Below are positions 12,967 to 23,351 of a DNA stretch of 64,000 bases, piece by piece. The notes beneath the pieces were generated by a model. That model was given only the letters and a program-made list of their open reading frames with translations. It searched no databases and was not told the DNA's origin. The stretch spans positions 1 through 64,000 of the IMG/VR virus record IMGVR_UViG_3300037427_002598; one strand, given 5' to 3'. This DNA comes from a virus. The number at the start of each line of letters is the position of its first letter. Positions within the stretch are counted from its first letter, which is position 1. A program made the position numbers and the translations under genes.

Positions 12967-14529
12967 ATGGCAATAATATATAGTTATCCACTCGAAGGAA
13001 CACCAACAACTTCAGATTTGTTATTAGGAACTTCAATAGGTAATGATAGTAAACCTACAAAAACATTTACCATTGGTAGTTTAGCAGCTTTAGTTACAGC
13101 AGATGCAAATGATGGAACTGTAACTGAGGTTTCAACAGCAAATTCTACTTTTATAGATATGGCGGGCGGTCCTATTTTGAATTCTGGCACATTAATAGCT
13201 TCCTTATCTGCAACAGGTACTCCATCTAGTAGTACATTTTTAAGAGGAGATAATAAATGGATGCCTGCTTCTACATCTGGAGTAATTACTTTACCTGTAT
13301 TAGATGAGGGTAGTGTAATAACCAATGAAGTAAGTTCATTTAATTTTACAGGTGCAGGAGTAACAGTAACCAATGATGGAAGTGATAATATAACAATTCA
13401 AATACCAGCAGCTACAGGAGGTGTATCTAGTATTTTAGCAGGAACAGGGATTGGAATTGATGCAACAACAGGTGATGTAACTGTTTCAAATACTGGCGTA
13501 AGATCTTTAGTTGCTGGAACCAATGTAACTTTAGCACCAACAACCGGCGTAGGGAATGTTACAATTAATGCCACAAATAATCCTGGTACTGTACAGAGCA
13601 TAATTCCAGGTGATGGTTTAGTATTAGATTCTGGAACTTTAACTACTAATCCAGTGATCGGTGTTTCATATAGTGGATCTAATAATTACATTTTAAATTC
13701 ATCTTCTCTTACTTTAGCTACTTCAGATGATATAATTGCATTTAATAAAATATCATCAAATGATGTAAAAACAACTACGCTTGGTGAAATTCCTATAAGC
13801 GCGCTGCCTAAAGTACAAAAATATATAGATGATGCGGATGAGCCTGCGCTAAAAAACAATACTGATACTTATACTACTACTGCAAAAGTTATGAATGTAG
13901 TGAGTTTACAAAATTCTGAATATCTTGCTTTACCTACTCCAGATCCTAATACATTATATATTATAGCAACTGGACCAGTTAGTGCTAATGATGTTGTATT
14001 AACTACAATTACTAATGGCATTGTAAGTCCAGATGGAACAGGTACAGGTACAGGTTATATTTTAAGTGGAGATACACCAGCACCTAAAACACAAAGTGGT
14101 ATTGAAGGTGAACCTTATTCATTTGAAGTAATAGCTACTCCTCAAGCGGGATATTATTTTTCTACTCCTGTAAGTGGAAATGTAACAAGTGGTACAATAC
14201 CTTCTGCAGCTTCTACAAATGTTACTATGACATTAGCTGGGGAAGTTGTGGCAGTACCAACCCCGGAAATTAAAGCTACTCTTTTAGTAGTAACAGATAT
14301 TCAAGGAGGACCAGCTTCAGCATATAATCTAACAGGTGACGTAACAGGTGCAACACAATCAACGCTTGTAGCATCATCTTTAACATATAGTTTTACTACA
14401 GCAATTTCTATTGTAGATCCAACTGCTTACTCGTGGGCAGCAGGACCTACAATTGTACAAGCAGCAGGAACTATAAATGGTTCTCAAACAGTAGTAACAA
14501 CAATAACAGGAACATTACAATTAATATAG
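12967..14529 (+). CDS. Tail fibre protein 2 (MAII class, 520 aa)
   Basis: Starts MAIIYSYPLEGTPTTSDLLLG, a paralogue of the fibre 1 and 3 N-termini. It has STFLRGDNKW at about 91, and PDPNTLYIIA at about 325 as in fibre 1. After that point the two diverge, the usual sign of exchange of receptor-binding ends. The composition (Thr, Ser, Gly, Ala; few charges) suits a beta-rich trimeric fibre. Confidence 0.8.
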   Translation: MAIIYSYPLEGTPTTSDLLLGTSIGNDSKPTKTFTIGSLAALVTADANDGTVTEVSTANSTFIDMAGGPILNSGTLIASLSATGTPSSSTFLRGDNKWMPASTSGVITLPVLDEGSVITNEVSSFNFTGAGVTVTNDGSDNITIQIPAATGGVSSILAGTGIGIDATTGDVTVSNTGVRSLVAGTNVTLAPTTGVGNVTINATNNPGTVQSIIPGDGLVLDSGTLTTNPVIGVSYSGSNNYILNSSSLTLATSDDIIAFNKISSNDVKTTTLGEIPISALPKVQKYIDDADEPALKNNTDTYTTTAKVMNVVSLQNSEYLALPTPDPNTLYIIATGPVSANDVVLTTITNGIVSPDGTGTGTGYILSGDTPAPKTQSGIEGEPYSFEVIATPQAGYYFSTPVSGNVTSGTIPSAASTNVTMTLAGEVVAVPTPEIKATLLVVTDIQGGPASAYNLTGDVTGATQSTLVASSLTYSFTTAISIVDPTAYSWAAGPTIVQAAGTINGSQTVVTTITGTLQLI

Positions 14530-14542
14530 TAAAAAATTAACA

Positions 14543-17014
14543 ATGGCAATAATTTATAGTTATCCCAGTGAAACCAATATACAAGGTACAGATCTTTTAG
14601 TAGGAACTTCTACGGTTGAGGTTAATGGCAAAAAGAAAAATACAACTAAAAGCTATTCGATAGATAATCTTATAGCATATATTAAAAGTGTAGGTGGGAT
14701 TGGAGTTACATCTATTCAATTTACAGCTCCATTAACTGGTGGCACTATAACTGGGAGCGGTACAGTGGGAATTCCACAAGCTGGTTCTACTTCTGATGGT
14801 TATTTATCCTCTACTGATTGGACTATTTTTAATAGTAAATTAGGAGGGCTTGCAGGGAGTACTGATAAAATACCTATATGGACTAGTACTTCAACTCTTG
14901 GTAATTCATCTTTTGAAGAAACTTCAGGAGGTACTACCATAACTTCTGCTAAAACTTTTGCACCATTTGCAGATGCAACTTATGATTTAGGCGTTACAGG
15001 AACAGGTAGATGGAAAGATTTATTTTTATCAGGTACAGCAACTTCTACTAATCTTGTTATAACAGGAACTCTTAGCGCTAATGGAGGTCCGGGTACAGCT
15101 GGTCAAATATTACAATCACAAGGTGCAGCAGCGGTACAATGGGTAAATTCTACTTCAGTTGGAGATACATATGATATTAATGCAAGTGATGCAGGTGGTG
15201 GTAATGTAGCGCTTAATTTAACAGCTACTACTGGATCTTCATCATTAGTACAATTAACTGCCGGTACAAATATTGGTTTAACTAGATTAGGTTCAGGAGA
15301 AATAGAAATAGTAGCAAGTTCTCCTACATCAGGAACAGTTACCGATGTAAGTAGTGGTGACGTAAATACTATTACTATTACAGGTACTCCAAGCGTAAGT
15401 CCAGTAGTTAATGCAATTACTGGTGACCCAACTGCTAATAGTGGAAATAATTTAGCTAAAGGTAGTGATATAACAGCATACGTTACTGGTCTTGGAATTA
15501 ATGCTTTATCAGCAGCAAGTGGTTCATATAGTATGGGTAGTAATATAATTGAAAATGTTACTGATCCTACTAACCCACAAGAAGCTGCAACTAAAAATTA
15601 TGTAGATACATCTATAACAGGTTCAGGTACTTTAATTTATCAAGGTGGTTATAATGCAAATACTAATGTACCAGATTTAACAACTAGTCCTAATAGTATA
15701 AAACAAGGATTTACTTATGCTGTTACACACGCGGGTACTGCAACTGGATTTTGGACAATTACTTTAGAACCAGGAGATTTATTAATTGCTAATACAGATA
15801 ATCCTACAACAGAGGCAGATTGGACAGAAATTCAAAGAAATGTAGATCTTGCAACAGCTAATACTTCAGCGCTAGCGGTTATTGGTATTGCAGGATTTGA
15901 TAATACTTATTTTACAGATAATGGATCTGGTTGGATATCTCTTCCAGCTGGTGGTGTTGCGGGTCAATATTTAGATGGAACAGGTTCATGGATTGCAGTT
16001 CCAAGTGGTGTTGCACAATATTGGGTATTAGAAGGTGATAATGCAACAACAGTTAATGTAACAAATACATTAAGAGTAGAATATGAAGGAGGAACTGGTA
16101 TAGGTACTACTGTAACAGCTGGAACACCAAATAAACTAACAATTGAAAATACAGGGGTAACTCAAGTTGCTGTGGGTACAGGACTTACAACATCTGCTGG
16201 AACAGGTAATATAACAATTAGTCCTGATTTTGCGGGAACTGATAATATTGTTTTAGCACCTGCTACTACTATAACTGCAGCAGCCGATGGAGATAGCATG
16301 CTTATTAGTGATGCTGATGATAACAATGTTAAAGATATTGCATTATCTGATCTTAAAACTTATTTTCAAACCGGAGCTGCTGGTACTGTAACATCTGTAG
16401 GTATGGATGTAAGTGCTTTTGGAGCATTTTCTATTACAGGTAGTCCAATTACTAGTTCTGGTACTTTAACTTTAGGTATATCTGGTGGAGTTGCTGGACA
16501 ATTTTTAAAACAAGATGGAACTTGGGCTAATGTACCAGCTGCTTATGATTGGACATTACAAGCAGATTCTGGCGCTAATTTAACTGTAGATACAGCAGCT
16601 ACAGTAGATATTGCCGGTGGTACAGGAATAACAACAACTTTAACAGGTACAACAGCAGCACCAAATGTAGAAGTAAAATTAGACGATACAGTAGTAACTC
16701 CCGGAAGTTATACTACTGCAGATATAACAGTAGATCAACAAGGTAGAATAACAGCTGCTAGTAGTGGAACTGCTGGTGGAGGTGTGACAAGAGGAGTTGA
16801 AGTTAAAACAGGAGATGGTCTAAATAATATTTTTACAGGTGTAACAGGTGCTTTAACTGTAGGTAGTAAAGATAATATTGATATTTATATATCCGGTGTA
16901 TATCAACAAAAATCAACTTACTCTTATACTGCAGCCGCAAGTGGTACCGTAACATTCACAGCAATTCCACCTGTAACAGCTGCTAATGGAATAGAATTTG
17001 TAACAACAGTATAA
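14543..17014 (+). CDS. Tail fibre protein 3 (MAII class, 823 aa)
   Basis: Starts MAIIYSYPSETNIQGTDLLVG. Repeated shaft elements include AGQYLDGTGSW and AGQFLKQDGTW, each preceding a new segment. The C-terminal segment, IDIYISGVYQQKSTYSY followed by GIEFVTT, is the tip module found in many phage fibres. There is no visible intramolecular chaperone domain. It is co-transcribed with its paralogues. Confidence 0.8.
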   Translation: MAIIYSYPSETNIQGTDLLVGTSTVEVNGKKKNTTKSYSIDNLIAYIKSVGGIGVTSIQFTAPLTGGTITGSGTVGIPQAGSTSDGYLSSTDWTIFNSKLGGLAGSTDKIPIWTSTSTLGNSSFEETSGGTTITSAKTFAPFADATYDLGVTGTGRWKDLFLSGTATSTNLVITGTLSANGGPGTAGQILQSQGAAAVQWVNSTSVGDTYDINASDAGGGNVALNLTATTGSSSLVQLTAGTNIGLTRLGSGEIEIVASSPTSGTVTDVSSGDVNTITITGTPSVSPVVNAITGDPTANSGNNLAKGSDITAYVTGLGINALSAASGSYSMGSNIIENVTDPTNPQEAATKNYVDTSITGSGTLIYQGGYNANTNVPDLTTSPNSIKQGFTYAVTHAGTATGFWTITLEPGDLLIANTDNPTTEADWTEIQRNVDLATANTSALAVIGIAGFDNTYFTDNGSGWISLPAGGVAGQYLDGTGSWIAVPSGVAQYWVLEGDNATTVNVTNTLRVEYEGGTGIGTTVTAGTPNKLTIENTGVTQVAVGTGLTTSAGTGNITISPDFAGTDNIVLAPATTITAAADGDSMLISDADDNNVKDIALSDLKTYFQTGAAGTVTSVGMDVSAFGAFSITGSPITSSGTLTLGISGGVAGQFLKQDGTWANVPAAYDWTLQADSGANLTVDTAATVDIAGGTGITTTLTGTTAAPNVEVKLDDTVVTPGSYTTADITVDQQGRITAASSGTAGGGVTRGVEVKTGDGLNNIFTGVTGALTVGSKDNIDIYISGVYQQKSTYSYTAAASGTVTFTAIPPVTAANGIEFVTTV

Positions 17015-17020
17015 TATAAA

Positions 17021-19165
17021 ATGGCTTTAACCAAAATATCAACCGATACTATAGATCTTAGCGCGGATACAAATGCGTTAAAGATGCCTAAAGGTACTAC
17101 AGCTGAAAGACAAATAGAATATTTAGTTGTTGCTGGTGGTGGCGGAGGTGCTGGTAATTCTTCTGGTGGCGGAGGTGGTGGTGCCGGTGGTTTACTAAGT
17201 GGAACTACAGATATGATTGCCACTACAAATTTAACTATAACTGTAGGAACTGGAGGGGCAGGTACAATTGGTGAAGGAAGTACCGATGTTGGAGGTAATG
17301 GGACTGATTCTGTTTTTGACAATATAACAGCTACAGGAGGTGGGGGTGCTGGAAATACAGGTGCTGGAAATAGTGCTAATGGTGGATCTGGCGGTGGTGC
17401 TTCAGGAGGAACTGCTGTTACCCCTGGAAATGGTATTCCCCCACAAGGAAATAATGGAGGTACAGGTTCTGATCCAAGTGATATTGGTGGTGGTGGCGGA
17501 GGCGCCGGAGGAGTTGGTCAACCAGGTGGTAGTTTAGGATCTATTCCATCAAGTGGAACATTTACTGGAACTGATGGTCAAGGTGGCGCTGCTTTATCTA
17601 ATAGTATAACTGGAACCGCAGTATTATATGCTGGTGGAGGTGGTGGTGGTGTTTGTGATTTTGTTTATAATGTTGGTACTCCTGCTACTACTGGTCTTGG
17701 AGGTGCTGGAGTTGCTGGAACTGGAGGAAATGGTGGTCAAAGTGATGGGTCTACTACAGCTGCTGTTAATGGGGGTAATGGAACTGCTAACACTGGAGGT
17801 GGTGGTGGTGGTGGTTCAAGAAGTGCTAGTGGATCATGTAATGGAGGTGATGGAGGTTCTGGTATAGTTATTTTAAGATATGCATCTAAGTATACTTTAG
17901 TTGCCAGTGCAGGATTAACAACTGGAGTTTTAAATGGAACTGTTGGAGATGATAAATATACAACTTTTACTGCAGGAACGGGAACAATTAGTGGCCTTAA
18001 TTTGGATATTGCTATAGGTACTATGAGAGAAAATACTACAACCGGTAACATGGAAATATATACTGGCGCTAAAGGTTGGAGAGCTTTACAACAAACTGGG
18101 CAAGATGCAGGTGTGGTAGCATCAAATGGTTTTGGTACAGCATTATATACTGGAAATGGAGGAGCAGATAATATAAATTTAAATTTTCAACCCGATTTAA
18201 TTTGGATAAAAGGTAGAGATACAAACGGAAAATTTAATGCTGTATATGATTCTGTAAGAGGTGCTACAAATATGATTTCAACTAACTCAACAGATTATGG
18301 TAGTTGGAATCCTTATGGAAGTGTAACGCCTACTGCTAGCGGTTTTGAAATAGGTTCAGCTTCTGCTGGTGATGTAAATGCTAGTGGAGAAGAATATGTT
18401 TCGTGGTCATGGAAAGCTGGTGGAAATTCTAATACTTTTAATATAGATGGTGTAGGTTATGCAACAGCTGCTGCAGCAGGAATGAATGCAGGTAGTATTT
18501 CACCTAATGCATGTTCAGTTAGCACAGAGTATGGGTTTTCTATTACTAAGTATGACTCTGGAATTTGTGGTACATCAAATCCTCCCTGTTTTAATTGGTC
18601 TCATGGTTTAAATCAAGAACCTGATTTTGTAACAAATAAAATGCTTAATTATAGTTATGGATGGGATAGTATATTTAAACCAGCAGGTTATAGTGGAGGT
18701 TCAAATACCGGTGGTTGGCAATATCTTCAATTAAATACCACCGCAGCAATGGCTTCTAGTCCTCATTACTCCGCAGATAGTACATTAATATATGAAACTA
18801 TGAGTTCTGGTGCTAGTTATCCTTTAGTTACATATGCTTGGCATTCAGTTCCAGGTTATTCACTAATAGGAAGTTATACTGGAACAGGTAGTGCTACTGA
18901 CTCACCGAAAATTTATACAGGCTTTGAACCGGCATGGTTAATGACAAAACCGGTTTCTACAACTGGATGGTGGTATATATTTGATAATAAAAGAAGTACG
19001 AACAATCCAAGAGATATAATATTAGGTGCTAATTCATCTGATTCAGAATATACTAGTTCTAATTATGATGTTAATTTTTATAACGATGGTTTTCAATATA
19101 GAAATAGTACTATATGTTGTAATGATGCTGGGGTTGAATATTTATTCATGTGTTTTGCATCTTAA
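17021..19165 (+). CDS. Glycine-rich tail fibre/adhesin 4 (MALT class, 714 aa)
   Basis: The N-terminus MALTKISTDTIDLS is a second docking class shared with fibres 5 and 6. Residues about 37-290 are glycine-rich with runs of 5-8 Gly and end in GSGIVILRY, an arrangement known in phage adhesins, where Gly-rich segments can pack as polyglycine II helices. GTMRENTTTGNMEIYTG follows, a module also in fibres 5 and 6. The C-terminal half, FQPDLIWIKGRD onward with several Trp and Cys residues, resembles a domain of marine phage tail proteins. GC content rises here because of GGN codons. Confidence 0.78.
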   Translation: MALTKISTDTIDLSADTNALKMPKGTTAERQIEYLVVAGGGGGAGNSSGGGGGGAGGLLSGTTDMIATTNLTITVGTGGAGTIGEGSTDVGGNGTDSVFDNITATGGGGAGNTGAGNSANGGSGGGASGGTAVTPGNGIPPQGNNGGTGSDPSDIGGGGGGAGGVGQPGGSLGSIPSSGTFTGTDGQGGAALSNSITGTAVLYAGGGGGGVCDFVYNVGTPATTGLGGAGVAGTGGNGGQSDGSTTAAVNGGNGTANTGGGGGGGSRSASGSCNGGDGGSGIVILRYASKYTLVASAGLTTGVLNGTVGDDKYTTFTAGTGTISGLNLDIAIGTMRENTTTGNMEIYTGAKGWRALQQTGQDAGVVASNGFGTALYTGNGGADNINLNFQPDLIWIKGRDTNGKFNAVYDSVRGATNMISTNSTDYGSWNPYGSVTPTASGFEIGSASAGDVNASGEEYVSWSWKAGGNSNTFNIDGVGYATAAAAGMNAGSISPNACSVSTEYGFSITKYDSGICGTSNPPCFNWSHGLNQEPDFVTNKMLNYSYGWDSIFKPAGYSGGSNTGGWQYLQLNTTAAMASSPHYSADSTLIYETMSSGASYPLVTYAWHSVPGYSLIGSYTGTGSATDSPKIYTGFEPAWLMTKPVSTTGWWYIFDNKRSTNNPRDIILGANSSDSEYTSSNYDVNFYNDGFQYRNSTICCNDAGVEYLFMCFAS

Positions 19166-19175
19166 ATAATAAAAT

Positions 19176-21725
19176 ATGGCGATAACAAAAGTAATTAACG
19201 ATCTTGCCGATTTAAATCAATTAGGTTCTACCAACGCTTTAAAAGGATGTGCTGGTACAACTGCTCAGCAACCAGTAGTTTCTTCATCTATTGAATATGT
19301 AATCGTTGGAGGAGGCGGTGGAGGTGGTACTAATGGTTCAGCTACCGGTGATGGTCTTGGTGGTGGTGGTGCTGGGGGTTATGTTACGGGTACAACTACA
19401 GTTTATCATGGAACACCTACTGTTCTTACCGTAGGAGATGGTGGTAACGGTGGTACAACAACTAATGGTTATGATGGAATAAACGGTGATGATTCCGGGT
19501 TTAATGGTATTAGAGCTATCGGTGGCGGTGGCGGTGGTGCTGGAACAGGGTTTGGTATAGATGGAGGTTCTGGTGGTGGAGGTGGAAGAAATGGCGGTGC
19601 TGCAGGAAGTTCTTTAAATAGTCAAGGAAATGCTGGTGGAACTGGCGGAACTGGAAGTACATATTATAATTCTACTGGTGCTGGTGGTGGTGGTAGTGGT
19701 GAACCATTCTTAGACACTAATGGAACGGGTGGTAACGGAGCAAATAGTCCCTCAGGTAATGGTGGATCTGGAGGTTCTGGTACAAATATAAATGGATTTA
19801 TAGATTATACTAATGCAACCACAGCAGGTATAGGGGATATATCGGGAACTGATGTATATATTTCTGGTGGTGGCGGTGGTGGTGCTTATAGTGGTACTAA
19901 AGGAACTGGAGGAGATGGCGGTGGCGGTGCTGGTGGTCAATCAGGAACTACTGCTACAAGTGGAAGTGATAATACTGGTGGTGGCGGTGGTGGAGATGGT
20001 AATGCTGAATCGCTTGGTGGAGGTGGAGGATCTGGTGTTGTAATTTTACAATATGATAATAACGAAGTAACTGGATATACAATTACAGGGTCATTAGTTG
20101 GAGGTGTAAATACCGCGGATAATTCTGCTGTCGTAGATTTTCCCGCAGGAGCAGGATGCCAAGCTTTATATCAATTTGAGAATAATACAAATGATTCAAG
20201 TAGTAATAGCTATAATCCAACTTCTGAGGCTAATACAAGTTTTCCAACATCATCTCCTGCTCCAAAATTTGGTACTTATTCTTTATCTCTTAATGGTTCA
20301 ACTACTTATGTTAATGGCATTCCCTCAGGATTAACGACTAAAATAAGGACAGCTGGACAATTTAGTATTTCTGTCTGGATAAATCCAAAAACTAGACCAT
20401 CGGGAAGTGGATATTCTGGAGGAGATAACTTTATTAAGCTTCTAGATGATATTTATCTATCAATTTTTCTTGATAAAGAGTTAACATTAAATTATTCGGT
20501 AATTCCTAGTCCAGGCGTATATATTGAATCTCCACAAACTACGTCTGTAAGAAGAATTAATTTAAATGAATGGTCTCATATATGTCTTACAGGAAGTGCT
20601 ACTAATGGTATAAAGTTTTATATAAACGGACAACAAGAAACATATAATCCTTCTTGGCCTGGAACATTTATTACTTATACTGATAGTAACTATAAAACTA
20701 ACGGTCTTACGGCTAATTATCCTAGTTTGCCAGGAAATCCTACTAAAGTATTAGATGGTAATTTAGATAATCTTAGAGTTTATGATAATGAACTAACAGC
20801 TTCACAAGTGTTAGAACTTACTAACACTAATTTAACAACTAAATTTGTAGACAGTCCAACTGTTGGTACTGATACATTAGTATTTAAAGGAGGAACAGGA
20901 AATATATCCTTTGAAAATAGTGGACCTCCAGGAGGAGAAATAGGTATGTTAAGGTACAATAGTACTTTAGGTCAAATGGAACATTTTAATTCCGGTGGTT
21001 GGAAAGATTTTACTGATTGCACAACTTCTGTATGTAATTATCCTACTACAGCTCGATGTTTATACACATTTGACGGAAATATTATAGATTCGTGTGGAAA
21101 TACAACACCTGATCTTATTCAAAATATTTATTATAATTCCACAGGAAAATTTGATCAACGAGGATGGACTGCACTTGGAACATCCAGTTCTTTAGGTTAT
21201 AGTAAACTTGGTTGGTCTTCCGGATTAGGAGTTAATTATAATACTTCAGATTTTAGTATTTCTTTATGGTTAAAACAAGATTCTTATGCAAGTTATAGTG
21301 CGTGTAGTAGTAATCCTTTATGTTATGGATATATATGGTCAGGATGGTCAAATTCATATTGGACATTAGCTACAGATCACCAACTCGCAGGTAATACAAT
21401 AGCATGGAAAAGTTGGGGACCTGGAGCAGGACAAATTCAAACAGCTGAAAGTGGAATAGTAGATTTAAATACGTGGTATCATATTGTAGCTACAAGAAGT
21501 ACAACAGATGGTATCCAATTATGGTTAAATAATCAACTAGTTGCTAGTGTAAGTGGATCATTTACCGCAGGAACAGCGTCGGTTTATGATATGATGGGAG
21601 GGTATGGAGATACAGGTTATACTAGACAAGGATTGAATGGGTCGATTAGTCAATTTAGACTTTTTGAATCTGTATTAACTTCAACTCAGATATCACAATT
21701 ATATAATGAAATTTCATGTCCTTAA
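19176..21725 (+). CDS. Glycine-rich fibre 5 with two LamG-like domains (849 aa)
   Basis: Starts MAITKVINDLADLNQLG; the glycine-rich part (about 45-290) ends GSGVVILQY as in fibre 4. Two concanavalin-like LamG domains follow. The first (about 330-550) has ALYQFENNTNDSSS, FSISVWINPKT, WSHICLTGS and LDNLRVYDNELT. The second (about 628-849) has CLYTFDGNIIDS, FSISLWLKQD, WYHIVATRS and ISQFRLFESVLT. Such domains usually bind glycans, consistent with recognising a surface polysaccharide. The linker GMLRYNSTLGQMEHFN is shared with fibres 4 and 6. Confidence 0.8.
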   Translation: MAITKVINDLADLNQLGSTNALKGCAGTTAQQPVVSSSIEYVIVGGGGGGGTNGSATGDGLGGGGAGGYVTGTTTVYHGTPTVLTVGDGGNGGTTTNGYDGINGDDSGFNGIRAIGGGGGGAGTGFGIDGGSGGGGGRNGGAAGSSLNSQGNAGGTGGTGSTYYNSTGAGGGGSGEPFLDTNGTGGNGANSPSGNGGSGGSGTNINGFIDYTNATTAGIGDISGTDVYISGGGGGGAYSGTKGTGGDGGGGAGGQSGTTATSGSDNTGGGGGGDGNAESLGGGGGSGVVILQYDNNEVTGYTITGSLVGGVNTADNSAVVDFPAGAGCQALYQFENNTNDSSSNSYNPTSEANTSFPTSSPAPKFGTYSLSLNGSTTYVNGIPSGLTTKIRTAGQFSISVWINPKTRPSGSGYSGGDNFIKLLDDIYLSIFLDKELTLNYSVIPSPGVYIESPQTTSVRRINLNEWSHICLTGSATNGIKFYINGQQETYNPSWPGTFITYTDSNYKTNGLTANYPSLPGNPTKVLDGNLDNLRVYDNELTASQVLELTNTNLTTKFVDSPTVGTDTLVFKGGTGNISFENSGPPGGEIGMLRYNSTLGQMEHFNSGGWKDFTDCTTSVCNYPTTARCLYTFDGNIIDSCGNTTPDLIQNIYYNSTGKFDQRGWTALGTSSSLGYSKLGWSSGLGVNYNTSDFSISLWLKQDSYASYSACSSNPLCYGYIWSGWSNSYWTLATDHQLAGNTIAWKSWGPGAGQIQTAESGIVDLNTWYHIVATRSTTDGIQLWLNNQLVASVSGSFTAGTASVYDMMGGYGDTGYTRQGLNGSISQFRLFESVLTSTQISQLYNEISCP

Positions 21726-21735
21726 TTAATATAAT

Positions 21736-23274
21736 ATGTCACTAACAAAGATAACAACACCAGAACTTTTAGATTTTCCAAATGACACTACAACAAGTAT
21801 TAATACATCTGGTACTGTAATACCTACAGGCTATATAGCTTCATGTACATTTCCGGATACTGCTAGTAATGTAGCTTTATATACTATGTTTCTTTCGGGT
21901 AATGATTCATGTAGTGGTTCATTAAATTTAACAAATAATAATGGGGTACCATTTGTTGCTAATTCGCCTTTTGGTGGTGTATCCTTTTCTGCTGATTTTG
22001 ATCCCGCAGCATCTCCTAGTGAATATTTAAGTATTACATCTGGTTTAGGATCCGTACAAGACAGAACTAGATCTTTATGGATTTACTTAGACGCTATACC
22101 TAGTGTTTTTGCAACAGTTTTATATATTGGTTATGCTGGACTTCCTAATCAAAACTATGAAGTGTTAAGCGTTAGTTCTGCTACTACAGGACACGTAAGA
22201 TTTCAATCAAGATATAGTACTAGTACTGATGCTGCTATAGAAAGTTTAAGCGCATTAAGTACAAGTACTTGGTATCATGTTGCTTGGGTTTATCAAGGTG
22301 CTTCAATTTATTTATATATAGATGGAGTTTTACAAGGTTCTACAACAAACACTGTAACAGATACTAGTAGTTATCCCGCTTTTTTTGGGGCTTGGCACGA
22401 CGGAGATACTCAATTTGATGGACAAATAGCTCAAGCGAGGTTTTATAATCAAGCTTTAACTAGCGATCAGATAGTTGATTTATATAATGAAACTAAAACT
22501 ATAGATTATAGGCCTACAACTAGTTTAAATGCAGGTGAATTTAGATATAATGAACAATTAGGGTATGTAGAATACTATGATGGTAGTATTTGGCGCCAAA
22601 TAGCAGATGAATATATAACTGGTCAACCTACTACTTGTATATGTAACTATCCTACTCAAGGAGTTTCCTTGTATGAATTTCAAGATAATGCTAATGATGT
22701 TTGCGGATTTTATCCTTTAACAGAAGTTGGAAGTCCTTCATATGTAACTGGTAAATTTGGTAAAGCAATACAGTTTAATGGAACTTCTCAAGGCGTTACA
22801 AGTACATCTGCAGTAATTCCTAATCCAGCAACAACTATTTCCTTGTGGTATAATGGAAACGGTACAGCTTTAACTGAATTTTATATTATTGGAGCAGGTG
22901 TTGGTGGTGGAAGTTATGGGCTTGATATACATTATTATGATTCAGGTTTTTGGGCTGGGGTGGTAGATGGAGGTAGTTTTGAAGGAGTTGGTGGTGGAGT
23001 AACTACAGTTAATACAAGTACTTGGTATCATCTGGCTTTAACATGGGATGGATCAACAACAACAAATTCTCTGAAACTTTATTTAAATGGTGCTTTAGAA
23101 ACTAATATTACTCCTACTGTTGCAGCTTCTAGTCTTACTTATAGTTCTTTTGGAATTGGAAAAACCGCAACAGCAACTTATGCCCCCGGAATAGTAGATC
23201 AAGTAAGAATATTTGATAGTGTTCTTACGCCTACGCAAATAACAGAATTATATAATGAAGTAATATGTAATTAA
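21736..23274 (+). CDS. LamG-domain fibre 6 (512 aa)
   Basis: Starts MSLTKITTPELLDFPND. It lacks the glycine-rich region of fibres 4 and 5 and consists of two LamG-like domains. The first has VALYTMFLSGNDSCSGS, TWYHVAWVYQGASIY and IAQARFYNQALT; the second has SLYEFQDNANDVCG, TISLWYNGNG, WYHLALTWDGS and VDQVRIFDSVLT. The linker GEFRYNEQLGYVEYYDG lies between them. It probably arose from fibre 5 by loss of the Gly-rich part, or the reverse. It ends the fibre cluster; a 77-bp gap follows. Confidence 0.8.
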   Translation: MSLTKITTPELLDFPNDTTTSINTSGTVIPTGYIASCTFPDTASNVALYTMFLSGNDSCSGSLNLTNNNGVPFVANSPFGGVSFSADFDPAASPSEYLSITSGLGSVQDRTRSLWIYLDAIPSVFATVLYIGYAGLPNQNYEVLSVSSATTGHVRFQSRYSTSTDAAIESLSALSTSTWYHVAWVYQGASIYLYIDGVLQGSTTNTVTDTSSYPAFFGAWHDGDTQFDGQIAQARFYNQALTSDQIVDLYNETKTIDYRPTTSLNAGEFRYNEQLGYVEYYDGSIWRQIADEYITGQPTTCICNYPTQGVSLYEFQDNANDVCGFYPLTEVGSPSYVTGKFGKAIQFNGTSQGVTSTSAVIPNPATTISLWYNGNGTALTEFYIIGAGVGGGSYGLDIHYYDSGFWAGVVDGGSFEGVGGGVTTVNTSTWYHLALTWDGSTTTNSLKLYLNGALETNITPTVAASSLTYSSFGIGKTATATYAPGIVDQVRIFDSVLTPTQITELYNEVICN

Positions 23275-23351
23275 AAATTCACTTAAAAACCAAGAAAAAC
23301 AAGTAACTATATATTTATAAACCTAATGTCAAACAATTAAAACCAAAACCA

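Noticed and set aside
17340-20043. Several Val/Leu-rich open frames over fibre genes 4 and 5
   Set aside because: They arise from GGN repeats read out of frame (poly Val/Leu/Ser) inside well supported glycine-rich genes.
17140-20060. Possible CRISPR array or minisatellite in the repetitive fibre region
   Set aside because: The repeats are glycine codon runs with no uniform repeat-spacer structure; they follow the reading frame.
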